Source of the DNA: Pseudomonadota bacterium
GTDB lineage: Bacteria > Pseudomonadota > Alphaproteobacteria > GCA-2746255
Reading direction: 5' to 3'
DNA length: 64,000 nucleotides
NCBI GenBank assembly: GCA_040752895.1
Contig: JBFMHN010000004.1
Span: 186,001-250,000, forward strand
The notes below the pieces were generated by a model that saw only the letters and a list, made by a program, of their open reading frames with translations, was not told where the DNA came from and did no database searches. Below are positions 22,370 through 36,004 of this stretch, in pieces. The translations under genes were made by a program, and so were the position numbers. Each line of letters starts with the position of its first letter. The stretch's first letter is position 1.

Positions 22370-24397
22370 ATGGCCCAGGGATTGAAGGAACAGAGCGAAG
22401 GCCCGGACCCGCTGGCGGTATTTCTTGCCGAAGCGGGGATGGCCGTTTCGGTCGAGGAAATCCGCGAACTTGTGGCGGGCGTTGCGGCGGCCCCCAAGGG
22501 GATCGAGCCGGAAGCCTGGCTTGGGCTTTTGCCGCAGGCGCCGACGGCGGCCTTGCGCCAGGCCCTGGTCTCCCTCGAAGCGGAATTTCGCACCACCTTT
22601 CGGGCGGAGCGGGCGGCGGTCGTGACGCCGGAGCGGCTGGACCGGCTTCGCGCCGCGCTGGCGTGCGCCCGCCTCGACGGCTTTCTCGTGCCGCGCGCCG
22701 ACGAGCACCAGGGCGAATACGTGCCGCGCGCCGCCGCCAGGCTGCAATGGCTTACCGGATTTTCCGGCTCGGCCGGTCTCGCCATCGTGCTGCGGGAGAA
22801 GGCGGCGATCTTCGTGGACGGGCGGTATACGCTTCAGGTGGCCGCGCAAGTGCCGACCGACCGTTTCACGCCGCTCCACCTGACGCAGAACCCGCCCGCG
22901 GCGTGGTTGAAGGCGGCGGTGACGCCGGGCATGCGAATCGGGTTCGATCCGTGGCTGCACACGCCGTCGGGCCTCAAGGCCTTTTCGCAGGCCTGCGAGG
23001 AAGCGCAGGCCCTGCTCGTGCCGTGCCGGGAAAACCCGATCGACGGCGTCTGGGACGACCGTCCGCCGCCGCCCATTTCGCCGGCGGTCGCGCACGCGCT
23101 GGGTTTCTCGGGGCAGTCTAGCGCGGAGAAGCGCCAGGTAGTAGCCGCTACCCTGGAAGGGGCGGCAGCGGGCTTTCTCGCCCAGCCGGATTCGATTGCC
23201 TGGCTTCTCAACGTGCGCGGCGGCGATCTTGCGCACACCCCGCTTTGCCTTTCCTTCGCCCTCCTTTACCGTGACGGCACGGTGGACTGGTTCGTCGATC
23301 CCCGCAAGGTGCCCGCCGCGGTGAAGGCCGATCTCGGCGTCGGCGTGCGGGTGCGGCCAAGGCAAAGCCTAGGGGAGGCGCTGGCAGGGCTCGGGCGCGG
23401 CGGCGCGGAGGTCCTGCTCGATCCGCAGACGACGCCGGTTTGGGTTGCAGCCACGCTTCGCGCCGCAGGCGCCAGGCTGCGCGAGGGCATGGACCCTTGC
23501 GCGCTTCCCAAGGCGTGCAAGAACGCGGTCGAGCTTGAAGGGATGCGTGCCGCCCATTTGCGGGACGGCGCGGCGCTCACGCGCTTTCTGGCTTTTCTTT
23601 CCGAAGAAGGACCGCAGGGGCGCCTGACGGAACTTTCCGCCGCCGACCACCTGGAAGCCTTGCGCGCTGAGAACGCGCATTTCCGGGGCTTGAGCTTTCC
23701 GACCATCTCCGGCGCCGGCGACCATGGCGCGATCGTGCATTACCGGGTGAGCCCGGCAACCGACCGGGCGCTCGCGCCGGGCATGCTTTACCTGGTCGAT
23801 TCCGGTGCCCAGTATCTCGATGGCACGACGGACGTTACGCGCACGCTTGCCATCGGCACGCCGACCGCCGAACAGCGCGACCGCTTCACGCGCGTGTTGA
23901 AGGGGCACATCGCCCTTGCCCGGGCGCGTTTTCCGGAAGGGACGACGGGCTCGCAGCTCGACGCTCTCGCCAGGCTTCCGCTCTGGCAGGCGGGCCTCGA
24001 CTACGACCACGGAACCGGCCACGGGGTCGGCTGCTATCTGGGGGTGCACGAAGGACCGCAACGCATATCGAAGCTGCCGAGCCCGGTCGCGCTTCGCCCC
24101 GGCATGGTCCTTTCGGATGAGCCCGGCTACTACAAGGAAGGCGCCTACGGCATCCGGATCGAAAGCCTGCTGGCCGTGACCCCGCCTTCCGCCGCCGCGA
24201 CGGGCGAGAAGGCAGTCCTCGGCTTCGAGGTGCTGACGCTGGCGCCGATCGACCGTTCCCTGGTCGAGCCGTCGCTGCTTGAGGCCGAAGAAAGGGCATG
24301 GCTCGACGCCTACCACGAACGCGTGCGAAGCGCGCTCTCCCCGCTTCTGGAAGCGGGGGAAAGGGCCTGGCTCGAAAGCGCGACGCGGCCGCTTTAG
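22370..24397 (+). CDS. pepP: Aminopeptidase P (Xaa-Pro aminopeptidase) with an N-terminal extension
   Basis: A 675-residue M24B metallopeptidase that removes N-terminal residues preceding proline. Core motifs: FLVPRADEHQGEYVP and LQWLTGFSGSAG in the N-terminal domain; metal ligands in LVDSGAQY and GTTDVTRT (two Asp), the catalytic His in GTGHGVGCYLGVHEGP, and DEPGYY and IRIESLL (two Glu). Family members of this class usually begin about 20-30 residues before FLVPRADEH; here roughly 85 extra residues (rich in Ala/Glu/Leu) precede, with no domain I recognise. Start ATG 22370 is favoured over 22313, which would lie inside prmA. Confidence 0.9.
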   Translation: MAQGLKEQSEGPDPLAVFLAEAGMAVSVEEIRELVAGVAAAPKGIEPEAWLGLLPQAPTAALRQALVSLEAEFRTTFRAERAAVVTPERLDRLRAALACARLDGFLVPRADEHQGEYVPRAAARLQWLTGFSGSAGLAIVLREKAAIFVDGRYTLQVAAQVPTDRFTPLHLTQNPPAAWLKAAVTPGMRIGFDPWLHTPSGLKAFSQACEEAQALLVPCRENPIDGVWDDRPPPPISPAVAHALGFSGQSSAEKRQVVAATLEGAAAGFLAQPDSIAWLLNVRGGDLAHTPLCLSFALLYRDGTVDWFVDPRKVPAAVKADLGVGVRVRPRQSLGEALAGLGRGGAEVLLDPQTTPVWVAATLRAAGARLREGMDPCALPKACKNAVELEGMRAAHLRDGAALTRFLAFLSEEGPQGRLTELSAADHLEALRAENAHFRGLSFPTISGAGDHGAIVHYRVSPATDRALAPGMLYLVDSGAQYLDGTTDVTRTLAIGTPTAEQRDRFTRVLKGHIALARARFPEGTTGSQLDALARLPLWQAGLDYDHGTGHGVGCYLGVHEGPQRISKLPSPVALRPGMVLSDEPGYYKEGAYGIRIESLLAVTPPSAAATGEKAVLGFEVLTLAPIDRSLVEPSLLEAEERAWLDAYHERVRSALSPLLEAGERAWLESATRPL

Positions 24398-24401
24398 CGC
24401 C

Positions 24402-28168
<3,767 letters not shown>

Positions 28169-28183
28169 CGGCGTTCGGACACC

Positions 28184-29017
28184 TCAATTTTTCGCTGCGT
28201 CGGAAGGGGGATTCGCCGCCACCATGGGCTGCAGCTTTTTCTTGGTAAGCAGATCGTAACTGTCCTGGTACCAAGGGCTTCCGGGGAAATTGTACCCAAG
28301 CACGGCCGCCGTCTTGCGCGCCTCGTCGAGGAGGCCAAGGGCGACATAGGACTCCGTCAGCCGATGCAACGCTTCGGCCACTTGTGCCGTGTTCTGGTAC
28401 CGCTCGACGACGTATCGAAACCGCTTGATCGCCGCGACATAGTTGTCCCGCCTCAAGTAGTAACGGCCGACCTCCATCTCCTGGCCGGCGAGCTGGTTAT
28501 GGGCGAACTCGATTTTGAGGCGGGCATCGCGCGCGTATTTGCTGTCCGGAAAGCGTCGCACGAGCACGTCGAACGCCTCGATCGCATGGAGGGTCATCGC
28601 CTGGTCGCGGCGGACGTTCGAAATCCGTTCATAGTAGCTGAGCGCCTTCAGGTAATAAGCATAGGGCGCGTCCGGGTTTCCAGGGTGAAGCTGAATAAAG
28701 CGATCGAGGGCATTGATTGCCTCGTCGTACTTGTTTCGCAGGTAAAAAGTATAGGCCACCATCAGCTTCGCCTTCGTCGCCCAGACCGAGTAAGGGTGCT
28801 GGCGCTCGACTTCGTTGAAGGCGTCGTTGGCGCTGCGGAGGTCGCCATCAAGGAGTTTGTTCATGGCTTCTGTGTAAAGCTCGGGCGCCGCCCGATCGAG
28901 GAAGATGTCCGTGCCGATCTGGGTGCCGCCCCTGTCGTCCGACGCGCAGGCGCCAAGCAGGAAAAGCGTCCCGAAAATCGCACAAAACCGTCGAAAAACG
29001 TGAAAAGACCTGGGCAT
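28184..29017 (-). CDS. bamD: Outer-membrane assembly lipoprotein BamD
   Basis: A 277-residue lipoprotein: signal sequence FCAIFGTLFLLGAC with the lipobox LGAC, then TPR repeats (ANDAFNEVERQHPYSVWATKAKLMVAY, EAINALDRFIQLHPGNPDAPYAYYLKAL, FDVLVRRFPDSKYARDA). BamD is the essential lipoprotein partner of BamA in inserting beta-barrel proteins. ATG 29017 is chosen because it gives a proper lipoprotein signal; the frame stays open to 29215 but the added residues are Arg/Pro-rich. It follows lpxC by 181 bases, after a terminator, so it probably has its own promoter. Confidence 0.93.
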   Translation of the reverse strand: MPRSFHVFRRFCAIFGTLFLLGACASDDRGGTQIGTDIFLDRAAPELYTEAMNKLLDGDLRSANDAFNEVERQHPYSVWATKAKLMVAYTFYLRNKYDEAINALDRFIQLHPGNPDAPYAYYLKALSYYERISNVRRDQAMTLHAIEAFDVLVRRFPDSKYARDARLKIEFAHNQLAGQEMEVGRYYLRRDNYVAAIKRFRYVVERYQNTAQVAEALHRLTESYVALGLLDEARKTAAVLGYNFPGSPWYQDSYDLLTKKKLQPMVAANPPSDAAKN

Positions 29018-29135
29018 CGGTGTGAATGGTATCGGGTTCCTGGCGGGCACAAAGGCGCCCCCCGCCTTGTCGGCGTAACTATAGCATGGGGTGCGCGTAT
29101 TCCCAGAGGCTTTCCGGGGCTTCGCGCCGCGCACG

Positions 29136-29161
29136 CAAAAACGCCGCCGGTTGCGGCGGCG
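29136..29161 (-). terminator. Rho-independent terminator after lpxC
   Basis: On the minus strand an 8-bp stem CGCCGCCG/CGGCGGCG with a CAAC loop is followed immediately by TTTTTG. It lies 38 bases past the lpxC stop and before bamD, so it likely ends the long division-cluster transcript. Confidence 0.8.
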
Positions 29162-29198
29162 GAAGGGTGGCGGCGAAATTCGGAGAAAGTGTCGGCGA

Positions 29199-30176
29199 TC
29201 AGGCTTCCATCGCACTCAGTGACGGTTCCCATGCCGCGTCCACATGGGGAATTTTTTCAGCCGGCACGCGGCGGAAGGCGTCTTTCTCGGAAAACAATTT
29301 GTGAAGCAACTGGTTGTTCAGCGTATGGCCGGAATAGGTGCCGCGGTAAAAACCGAGCACTGGCCCGCCGGCAAGGTACAGGTCGCCGATGCAATCGAGG
29401 GCTTTATGGCGAACGAATTCGTCTTCGTAGCGAAGCCCTTCTTCGTTCAGCACCTTGTCGCCGCTGACGACGACGGCATTTTTCAGCGATCCCCCGCGCG
29501 CCAGTCCGGCCGCACGGAGCTTGCTGACCTCGCTCTCGAAACCGAACGTCCGGGCCCGGCAAATATTCGACTTGAAGGTGCCGTTGGAAAGGTGGAAACG
29601 GCAACTCTGGCGGGCAATGGCTTGGCTTTCGAAGTGGATTTTGCACTCGACGGAGAAGATCGGCGAGGGCAGAAGCGCGGCGTGTCGGTTGCCGTCCTTG
29701 ACGAGGATCGGCTTGATGACCTCAATCGCCATCCGCGCCGCTTTCTGCTCCTGGATGCCGGCGCATTCAATCAGGAAGACGAAGGGGGCGGCGCTGCCGT
29801 CCATCACCGGCACTTCGGGTCCCGAAACGTCGATGACGGCGTTGTCGATCTCGCAGCCGTAGAGGGCCGCCATCAGATGTTCGACGGTGGCGAGCCGAAT
29901 GCCGCCGACGTTGCCAAGCGTCGTGCCCATCGTCGTATTGACGACGTAGTCCCACCGCGCCGGAAGCTTGGCCCCTGCGCCCGCGATATCGGTGCGCCGG
30001 AAGACGATGCCGGTATCCGGCCCGGCCGGGCGCATCGTCATCGTGACGTGGGCGCCGGTATGGAGGCCGGTTCCGGTGCAGGAGATTTCGCTGCGAAGGG
30101 TCTTTTGGGAAATCGTGTTCAACGCCAAGTTCTGATTTGAAGACTCGTTAAATGAGTTTTGCAGCGGATTAACCAT
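29199..30176 (-). CDS. lpxC: UDP-3-O-acyl-N-acetylglucosamine deacetylase
   Basis: A 325-residue zinc enzyme catalysing the committed step of lipid A synthesis. Zinc ligands are the His in [11 protein letters not shown] and the His and Asp of [15 protein letters not shown]; also visible are [29 protein letters not shown] and a GHTLNN loop with the general-acid His. The first 25 residues are a variable, non-conserved leader. ATG 30176 is the start; its GGAG ribosome-binding site lies in the arm of a strong hairpin (see 30181-30242), suggesting translational control. It is the last gene of the division cluster before a terminator. Confidence 0.96.
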   Translation of the reverse strand: MVNPLQNSFNESSNQNLALNTISQKTLRSEISCTGTGLHTGAHVTMTMRPAGPDTGIVFRRTDIAGAGAKLPARWDYVVNTTMGTTLGNVGGIRLATVEHLMAALYGCEIDNAVIDVSGPEVPVMDGSAAPFVFLIECAGIQEQKAARMAIEVIKPILVKDGNRHAALLPSPIFSVECKIHFESQAIARQSCRFHLSNGTFKSNICRARTFGFESEVSKLRAAGLARGGSLKNAVVVSGDKVLNEEGLRYEDEFVRHKALDCIGDLYLAGGPVLGFYRGTYSGHTLNNQLLHKLFSEKDAFRRVPAEKIPHVDAAWEPSLSAMEA

Positions 30177-30180
30177 CGCT

Positions 30181-30242
30181 TGAATGCTCCGGGGGGTGTA
30201 ACAACATCCCCCCGGGCATTCAAATCACGTTTTGTTACAAAA
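30181..30242 (-). promoter_or_regulatory. Structured leader covering the lpxC ribosome-binding site
   Basis: On the minus strand the ftsZ-lpxC gap forms a hairpin: TGAATGC+CCGGGGGG pairs with CCCCCCGG+A+GCATTCA, 15 base pairs with one bulged A, across 30181-30222. The lpxC Shine-Dalgarno GGAG is inside the 3' arm, so the closed form should block translation. The loop TTGTTACA (plus-strand 30197-30204) is the exact reverse complement of TGTAACAA 28 bases upstream (30232-30239), which itself is the core of the palindrome TTTTGTAACAAAA. Loop and upstream site could pair as a pseudoknot or alternative fold. No U-tract follows, so it is not a standard terminator. Confidence 0.6.
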
Positions 30243-30275
30243 TGTTACGAGCCATCCAGTCTGCCTTTCCGGTGG

Positions 30276-31940
30276 TTAATTTGCTTGCCGGCGCAGGAAG
30301 GCGGGGATCTCGAGAAGGTCCTCTTCCGGCCTTGCCGCTTCCGCCGGTCCGTCGGCGAGGTCTTCGAGATTTTCCGGCATGGCCGGGACGGTCGGGCGTT
30401 CGGCCTTGGCGGGTGCCGCCGGACGCTCCACCTTGACGGCCGGTGCCGCTGGACGCTCCACCTTGACGGCCGGTGCCGCTGGACGTTCCACCTTGACGGC
30501 CGGTGCCGCTGGCGAAGGGCCGCGGTTGATGGCGGGCATGGTCGGCGTCGCCCGCCTTTCGACGGCCGAAGGGGTCGCCCTCGGCGTTTCTTCGTTCTCC
30601 GACTGGCGGGCGCGGCCGGTTCCCGTCATACGCTCGAAGAGGCTGGGGCGGGATTCCGAGCGGCGGCCGTAAGCCCCGTTCGTTATCGCCGCGGCGGCGA
30701 AGGGATCCGCCTCCCGATTGCCGCCCGGCCGGGCTTCGGCCGGCTTCGGCGCGATGAAGGGCGGGTCTATCGTCGCGGCAGCGGTTTCCTGCACCGGTTC
30801 GGCCGAGGCTTGGGCTCCGGCTTCGGCCGTCTCGGCGGGGGGGAACGCGTCCTCGGCTGCGGCCTCGGCCGAGATGGCCGTGGCGGCGGGGTTGGCGGCG
30901 GCTTCCCGTGGTTGGATCGGCCGCCCGCGATCGGAGACCAGGCTGATCCGGTTCGGCTTCGGCGCCACTTCCGCTTCGAGATCAATGCCGGTGGCGACGA
31001 CCGAGACCCGCATGCGCCCTTCCAGCGCATCCTCGAAGGTGGAGCCGAAGATGATGTTGGCTTCCGGGTCCACTTCCTCGCGAATCCGGTTCGCCGCCTC
31101 GTCCACTTCAAACAGCGTCATGTCGTGTCCGCCGGTGATGTTGATGAGCACGCCGCGCGCACCCTTCATCGTCACGTCGTCGAGGAGCGGGTTGGAGATG
31201 GCGGCTTCGGCGGCCTTCAGTCCGCGCTGGTCGCCTTCCGCCTCGCCGGTGCCCATCATCGCCTTGCCCATCTCGCTCATCACGGTCCGGATGTCGGCGA
31301 AATCGAGGTTGATGAGGCCCGGCATGATCATGAGGTCGGTGACGCCGCGCACGCCCGATTGCAACACGTTATCGGCCATCTTGAAGGCGTCGGCGAACGT
31401 CGTCGTCTCATTCGCAACCCGGAAAAGGTTCTGATTCGGGATCACGATCAGGGTATCCACGTATTGTTGCAATTCCGCCATGCCCATCTCGGCGATCCGC
31501 ATCCGTTGCGTGCCTTCGAAGGCGAACGGCTTCGTCACGACGCCGACGGTCAGGATACCTCTCTCGCGGGCGATCCGGGCGATGACCGGCGCCGCGCCGG
31601 TGCCGGTGCCGCCGCCGAGGCCGGCGGTGATGAACGCCATGTTGCTGCCTTCCAGGTGATCGGCAATGTCCTGGATCGCCTCTTCGGCGGCGGCCCGGCC
31701 GATCTCCGGTCGTGAGCCGGAGCCAAGCCCTTGCGTGATGCCGATCCCCATCTGAAGCTTCCGGCTTGCCTTCGAATAGGCGAGGGACTGGGCGTCCGTG
31801 TTGACGACCAGGAACTCGACACCTTCCAGGCCGGAATCGATCATGTTATTGACCGCGTTGCCGCCGGCGCCACCGACGCCGATCACGGTGATGCGGGGCT
31901 TCAGTTCGTACGTCTCCGGTGATGTAAAATTAATTGTCAT
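30276..31940 (-). CDS. ftsZ: Cell division GTPase FtsZ with long repeat-bearing tail
   Basis: A 554-residue tubulin homologue forming the cytokinetic ring. The GTPase core has [14 protein letters not shown], the tubulin signature [13 protein letters not shown], and the synergy-loop region [18 protein letters not shown]. The tail after about residue 320 is long (over 200 residues), Ala/Pro-rich, and contains a tandem repeat ([10 protein letters not shown] three times). The C-terminal peptide is EIPAFLRRQ, the FtsA-binding motif. ATG 31940 is chosen: GGAGG lies five bases upstream and the protein then begins MTINFTSP; the frame runs up to 32090 but overlaps ftsA. Gap to ftsA is 91 bases and may hold an internal promoter. 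Confidence 0.97.
   Translation of the reverse strand: MTINFTSPETYELKPRITVIGVGGAGGNAVNNMIDSGLEGVEFLVVNTDAQSLAYSKASRKLQMGIGITQGLGSGSRPEIGRAAAEEAIQDIADHLEGSNMAFITAGLGGGTGTGAAPVIARIARERGILTVGVVTKPFAFEGTQRMRIAEMGMAELQQYVDTLIVIPNQNLFRVANETTTFADAFKMADNVLQSGVRGVTDLMIMPGLINLDFADIRTVMSEMGKAMMGTGEAEGDQRGLKAAEAAISNPLLDDVTMKGARGVLINITGGHDMTLFEVDEAANRIREEVDPEANIIFGSTFEDALEGRMRVSVVATGIDLEAEVAPKPNRISLVSDRGRPIQPREAAANPAATAISAEAAAEDAFPPAETAEAGAQASAEPVQETAAATIDPPFIAPKPAEARPGGNREADPFAAAAITNGAYGRRSESRPSLFERMTGTGRARQSENEETPRATPSAVERRATPTMPAINRGPSPAAPAVKVERPAAPAVKVERPAAPAVKVERPAAPAKAERPTVPAMPENLEDLADGPAEAARPEEDLLEIPAFLRRQAN
30421..30510 (-). repeat. Three tandem 30-bp repeats in the ftsZ tail
   Basis: Three head-to-tail 30-bp units (30421-30450, 30451-30480, 30481-30510) differ by only one base (C/T at position 6 of the unit in the third). 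Each encodes ten residues of the FtsZ linker ([10 protein letters not shown]). The near identity means recent amplification or active homogenisation. Confidence 0.95.
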
Positions 31941-32031
31941 CGTTGCCTCCAAGGTTATGCGTTTTCGTAAACGGTCGGCGTCCGCCGACGGGGGTTGTGG
32001 TGATTGCTTGCTCAAAGTCGGTCGTCTCCCA

Positions 32032-33282
32032 TTAGAAATTCTCGCGCAGCCATTGCCCAAGCCGCCCCGGACGGGCGGAGGTTCGCGCACTCGCGAAGGC
32101 GGATTTCCCGGCCCACTCGGTCGGGGTGCGGAGGGCGTAGCTCAAGAGGCCGGCGCAGGTGGCGAACGCCGGACCGCCGGTCGCTTCCGCCAGGCCGCGG
32201 ATGCGGATCGGGCGCCCGATCCGCACCTGCTTGCCGAGCACGCCGGCGGCCAATTCGCGGGCACCTTGCAACTGGCAGGCGCCGCCGGTCAGCACGGCCC
32301 GTCGGCCGGCGATGCGGCCGAAGCCGCTTGCCTCCAGGCGATTGCGGACCAGTTCGAAAGTTTCTTCCAGGCGGGGCTTGATGATTCCGGTCAGCATGGA
32401 ACGGGGCACGTGGTTAGCTTGGGCGTGCTCCTCCTCACCGACCGACGGCACGTCGATAAGCTCGCGGTCTTCCGTGTGGGAGGGCAGCGTGTTTCCATAA
32501 AGCGTTTTCAGCCTTTCGGCATGGAGGATCGGGGTCGAAAGCCCGCGCGCGATGTCGTTCGTGACGTGCCGTCCGCCGATCGGAAGGCTTTCCGTGTAAA
32601 CGGCGTTGCCTTCGGCGAAGACGGCGATCGAGGTCGTGCCGCCGCCCATGTCGATCAGGGTCGCGCCGAGTTTCATTTCGTCTTCGACCAGGCAAGCAAG
32701 ACCGGAGGCGTAAGCCGACTCGACGATCGTCTGGATGTCGAGGTGGCACCGCTCGACGCAGACGGATAGGTTCCGAACCACGCTTTCCATGGCGGTGACC
32801 AGGTTGATTTTGACGCTCAGGCGATGGCCGAACATGCCGCGCGGGTTGTCAATCCCGTTGCTGCCGTCAATGCCGTAGCCGACCGGGATCGTATGGATGG
32901 GGACACGTTCCTCCGGAATCTCGTAGGGGTAACCTTCCATGACGGCCCGGCGGATGTCGTGGTCGCCGATTTCGTCCCGCGTCAGCGGGATTTCGATATT
33001 GAAGACTTTCGAGCTTGGCGCGCCGCCGGAAAGATTGACGATAACCTCGCGGATCGTCTCGCCGGTCATTTCTTCCGCCGAGGTGATGGCGGCGAGTATC
33101 GATTCTTTGGCGGCTTCCATGTCCGTGATGGCGCCTGCTCGCAGGCCTTTCGAGACCCGGTGTCCGATTCCGGTAATGTTGAGAGCGTTATCCCCCTCGT
33201 AGCGTGCGATGAAGCAGCAGACCTTCGTCGTACCGATGTCGAGCGCCGTAACTAGGCCGCTACGTGGTTTTGCCAGTGCCAT
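32032..33282 (-). CDS. ftsA: Cell division protein FtsA
   Basis: A 416-residue actin-like ATPase that anchors FtsZ to the membrane and recruits later division proteins. Actin-fold motifs: phosphate-1 [13 protein letters not shown] at residues 14-26, [14 protein letters not shown], and [12 protein letters not shown]. The C-terminal segment ends [10 protein letters not shown], an amphipathic membrane-targeting helix. Start ATG 33282 has only a weak ribosome-binding site. It lies between ftsQ (27-base gap) and ftsZ on the minus strand. Confidence 0.96.
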   Translation of the reverse strand: MALAKPRSGLVTALDIGTTKVCCFIARYEGDNALNITGIGHRVSKGLRAGAITDMEAAKESILAAITSAEEMTGETIREVIVNLSGGAPSSKVFNIEIPLTRDEIGDHDIRRAVMEGYPYEIPEERVPIHTIPVGYGIDGSNGIDNPRGMFGHRLSVKINLVTAMESVVRNLSVCVERCHLDIQTIVESAYASGLACLVEDEMKLGATLIDMGGGTTSIAVFAEGNAVYTESLPIGGRHVTNDIARGLSTPILHAERLKTLYGNTLPSHTEDRELIDVPSVGEEEHAQANHVPRSMLTGIIKPRLEETFELVRNRLEASGFGRIAGRRAVLTGGACQLQGARELAAGVLGKQVRIGRPIRIRGLAEATGGPAFATCAGLLSYALRTPTEWAGKSAFASARTSARPGRLGQWLRENF

Positions 33283-33309
33283 ATTTTCAATCCCTACGTC
33301 TTCTGATCT

Positions 33310-34164
33310 CTACGTTTCGTTCTCGGCCCCGCCGCCCGGCCCGGTCTTGACCGGGGCCAGCCGAACGACGAGACGTCCCTTCAGCCGTAAGTCCAAGGCG
33401 GCGACCCGATGGCGCGTGGCGTCCTCGAGGCGATCGTATTCCGCGAGGTTTGCCCAGGCGGCGGCGACGTCGGTTTCCGGCAGGTAGACTTCGACGCCGC
33501 TCTTGAGGCCTACGTTCCACCGCCGATTGCCGATCAGCGTCGCCGTCGCGACCTGGGCGGCAAGCGCCGGCTGCGTCGCGAGAATCTCGAACAGCGCCTT
33601 TGCTTTCCCTGGCGCTTCTTCCCCGATGACGATGGGAAGCGCGCGGAACCGGCCAAGCTGGTCGCGTTGAACGACGACGCCTTGCTCGTCGACCAAGGAA
33701 AGCTTGCCGTTCCGCTGCCAAAGCGCGAGCGGTCGGCGTTCGATGAGGTCGAGGCGGATACGATCCGGCAAGTGGCGCTCGACGGTGGCCGAGCGGACCC
33801 AGGGCAGCGCCTCAAGTGCGCCCTTCGCCCGATCGGGCTCGAATTCGAGGATGGGATCGCCGGCCCGGGCCCCAAGCGCGGCAAGAATGGCGGCTCGGTC
33901 GGTTTCGGCGTGCCCCTGCACTTCGATTTCCCGGATGGCAAGCCCGGCATCGACGCTTTTTGCCATCGCCCAGGCGAGGGCTGCGTCGTGCTTCGCCGCC
34001 GCCCACCCCGACCACCACGCCCAGCCGCCGCCCGTCAGCAGTCCGACCAGGGTGGCGAGGAGAAAGGTGTTGCGAAGGGCCGAAGGTATCTTGCGTACTC
34101 CGCGGCGCTTGCGCGGGGACGCCTCCTTTCTTTTCGGGAGCAGACGGCTGATCAGCTTTCGCAT
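33310..34164 (-). CDS. ftsQ: Cell division protein FtsQ
   Basis: A 284-residue single-pass inner-membrane protein. A basic cytoplasmic tail (KRKEASPRKRRGVRK) precedes one helix (FLLATLVGLLTGGGWAWW, residues 33-50); the periplasmic part has the POTRA domain (IREIEVQGHAETDRAAILAALGA) and the FtsQ domain (LPWVRSATVERHLPDRIRLDLIERRPLALW). It bridges early and late divisome proteins. ATG 34164 is chosen because the upstream open frame lies within ddl; the genes overlap by 13 bases. Confidence 0.93.
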   Translation of the reverse strand: MRKLISRLLPKRKEASPRKRRGVRKIPSALRNTFLLATLVGLLTGGGWAWWSGWAAAKHDAALAWAMAKSVDAGLAIREIEVQGHAETDRAAILAALGARAGDPILEFEPDRAKGALEALPWVRSATVERHLPDRIRLDLIERRPLALWQRNGKLSLVDEQGVVVQRDQLGRFRALPIVIGEEAPGKAKALFEILATQPALAAQVATATLIGNRRWNVGLKSGVEVYLPETDVAAAWANLAEYDRLEDATRHRVAALDLRLKGRLVVRLAPVKTGPGGGAENET

Positions 34165-35069
34165 CGGGCGTTCTCCACCATCCAGGCAACAAGCTCGGGA
34201 AACGAGATGCCGGCATGGGCGGCCAGTTCCGGAACCAGAGAAAGCGGCGTCATGCCGGGCTGTGTGTTTACTTCGAGGACATAGAATTTGCCGGGCTCGC
34301 CCTGGCTGTCGTCGTAGCGAAGGTCGGTTCGCGTGACGCCACGGCAGCCCAGCGCCCGATGCGCTTCGAGGCCGAGCCGCAGGGCTTCTTGGTAGGCCTT
34401 CGGCACGATCGGCGCCGGCATCAGATGGGTGGCTTTGCCATCGGTGTATTTTGCCGCGTAGTCGTAAAAGCCCTCCTGCGGCCGGATCTCGATGGCGCCG
34501 ATGGCGATCTCGCCCATGACGGCGACGCAAATCTCGCGGCCCGGGATATAGCGTTCGACGAGAATCCTCTCGCCGTACGGCCACGCTCCGCCGCAGCCCG
34601 GCGCACCTTCCTTCTCAAGCACGAGACGCACGCCGACGCTTGACCCTTCGTTCACCGGTTTCAGTACGTAAGGCGGCGCCATGGGGTGCGCGTTTTCGAT
34701 CGCCTGGCGGCTGCAGACCATGCCTTCCGGGTGGGGAATGCCGGCGGCCGCGAACAGCCGCCGCGCCGTCGGCTTGTCCATCGCGGCGGCCGAAGCCAGC
34801 ACGCCGGAATGGGTATAGGGGATGCCGAGGATTTCAAGCAAGCCCTGAACGCAGCCGTCTTCGCCGAAGCGGCCGTGCAGGGCGTTGAAGACGGCGTCCG
34901 GCTTGGGGTTCAGATCGGCCAGCAGCGTCTTTATGTCGCGGGTGACGTCGAGAACGGTGACGGAATGCCCGCTTTCGGCAAGCGCTTTGGCGACGGCGCG
35001 GCCGCTTACCAGCGAGACCTCGCGTTCGGCCGACCACCCTCCCATCAGCACGGCGACGCGTTTCGTCAT
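34152..35069 (-). CDS. ddl: D-alanine--D-alanine ligase
   Basis: A 305-residue ATP-grasp enzyme making the D-Ala-D-Ala dipeptide for peptidoglycan. Visible: LMGGWSAEREVSLVSG, ALHGRFGEDGCVQGLLEILGIPYTHSGVLASAAAMDK, YVLKPVNEGSSVGV, and the C-terminal VLEVNTQPGMTPLSLVPELAA with metal and substrate residues. The ATG at 35069 overlaps the murB stop (ATGA) and the gene overlaps ftsQ by 13 bases, typical tight packing. Confidence 0.96.
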   Translation of the reverse strand: MTKRVAVLMGGWSAEREVSLVSGRAVAKALAESGHSVTVLDVTRDIKTLLADLNPKPDAVFNALHGRFGEDGCVQGLLEILGIPYTHSGVLASAAAMDKPTARRLFAAAGIPHPEGMVCSRQAIENAHPMAPPYVLKPVNEGSSVGVRLVLEKEGAPGCGGAWPYGERILVERYIPGREICVAVMGEIAIGAIEIRPQEGFYDYAAKYTDGKATHLMPAPIVPKAYQEALRLGLEAHRALGCRGVTRTDLRYDDSQGEPGKFYVLEVNTQPGMTPLSLVPELAAHAGISFPELVAWMVENARCES

Positions 35070-36004
35070 GGCGTACCCTCCGGCAGGGGCGCGCCGATCC
35101 GGCGGATTTCCCATTCCAGCCCGACGCCGGTTGCCTTGAGGACGCGGCGGCGGACCTCCTCGCCAAGCGCTTCGAGGTCGGCCGCGGTCGCGTTCCCGGT
35201 GTTGATCAGGAAATTGCAGTGCTTGTCGGAAACGGCGGCGCCGCCGATCTTGAGCCCTCGGCAGCCGGCCCGTTCGATCAATTCCCACGCCTTCATGCCG
35301 GGCGGATTCGTGAAGGTGCTGCCACCGGTGCGGGTGCGGATGGGCTGGGTTTCTTCACGAGCGCCGGCGATCTCGGCGATCCGCCGCCCAATCTCTTGGG
35401 GATCGCCCTTCTCGCCTACGAGGGTGGCGCTTGTGAAGACCCAGCCTTCCCCCACCGCCGTGTGCCGGTAGGAAAAACCAAGCTCGTCCAGGGCAAGTCG
35501 CCGCACGTTGCCGTTGGCGTCGAGCGCTTCGGCTTCGCGGACGACGTCCTTCATTTCCCGGCCATAGGCGCCGGCGTTCATGCGCAGCGTGCCGCCCAGC
35601 GTGCCGGGGATGCCGCTCAGGAATTCGAGGCCGGCGATGCCGGCGTCGCGGGCCGTCATGGCGATGGCGCGGGCATACGCGAAAGCCCCGGCCCGAATGG
35701 TAAGGCCGCTTGCCTCTTGGTGGGCGAAGGCGCGGCCCAGACGCACGACGACGCCCGGCACGCCGCCGTCGCGCACCAGGAGATTCGAGCCCAGGCCGAG
35801 AAGGGTAACCGGCACGTCAGCCGGCTTACCTTTCAAGAACGCGGCAAGGTCGTCGCGGTCGGCCGGAAGGTAAAGGACTTCGGCCGCGCCGCCGACCCGG
35901 AACCAGGTCATCGGCGCCAAAGGTGCGGCTTCCGTGTACGTGCCGCGGACCGCGGGCAGGCGGTCGCGCAGGCACCTCGCGGCGGGTTTCTTGGCGGCCA
36001 TCAT
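35066..36004 (-). CDS. murB: UDP-N-acetylenolpyruvoylglucosamine reductase
   Basis: A 312-residue FAD enzyme that reduces UDP-GlcNAc-enolpyruvate to UDP-MurNAc. Motifs: [84 protein letters not shown] and ISDKHCNF-like [16 protein letters not shown]. The double ATG at 36004/36001 follows GGTGGAGAG; the first ATG overlaps the murC stop, and the frame further upstream is a shadow of murC. Confidence 0.96.
   Translation of the reverse strand: MMAAKKPAARCLRDRLPAVRGTYTEAAPLAPMTWFRVGGAAEVLYLPADRDDLAAFLKGKPADVPVTLLGLGSNLLVRDGGVPGVVVRLGRAFAHQEASGLTIRAGAFAYARAIAMTARDAGIAGLEFLSGIPGTLGGTLRMNAGAYGREMKDVVREAEALDANGNVRRLALDELGFSYRHTAVGEGWVFTSATLVGEKGDPQEIGRRIAEIAGAREETQPIRTRTGGSTFTNPPGMKAWELIERAGCRGLKIGGAAVSDKHCNFLINTGNATAADLEALGEEVRRRVLKATGVGLEWEIRRIGAPLPEGTP

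Noticed and set aside
30181-30222. lpxC leader hairpin as an intrinsic terminator after ftsZ
   Set aside because: No U-tract follows on the coding strand and the SD is inside the stem, so a translational role fits better.
30159-31715. 518-codon plus-strand open frame with long repeats
   Set aside because: Antisense of ftsZ; the repeats are the ftsZ linker repeats read backwards.
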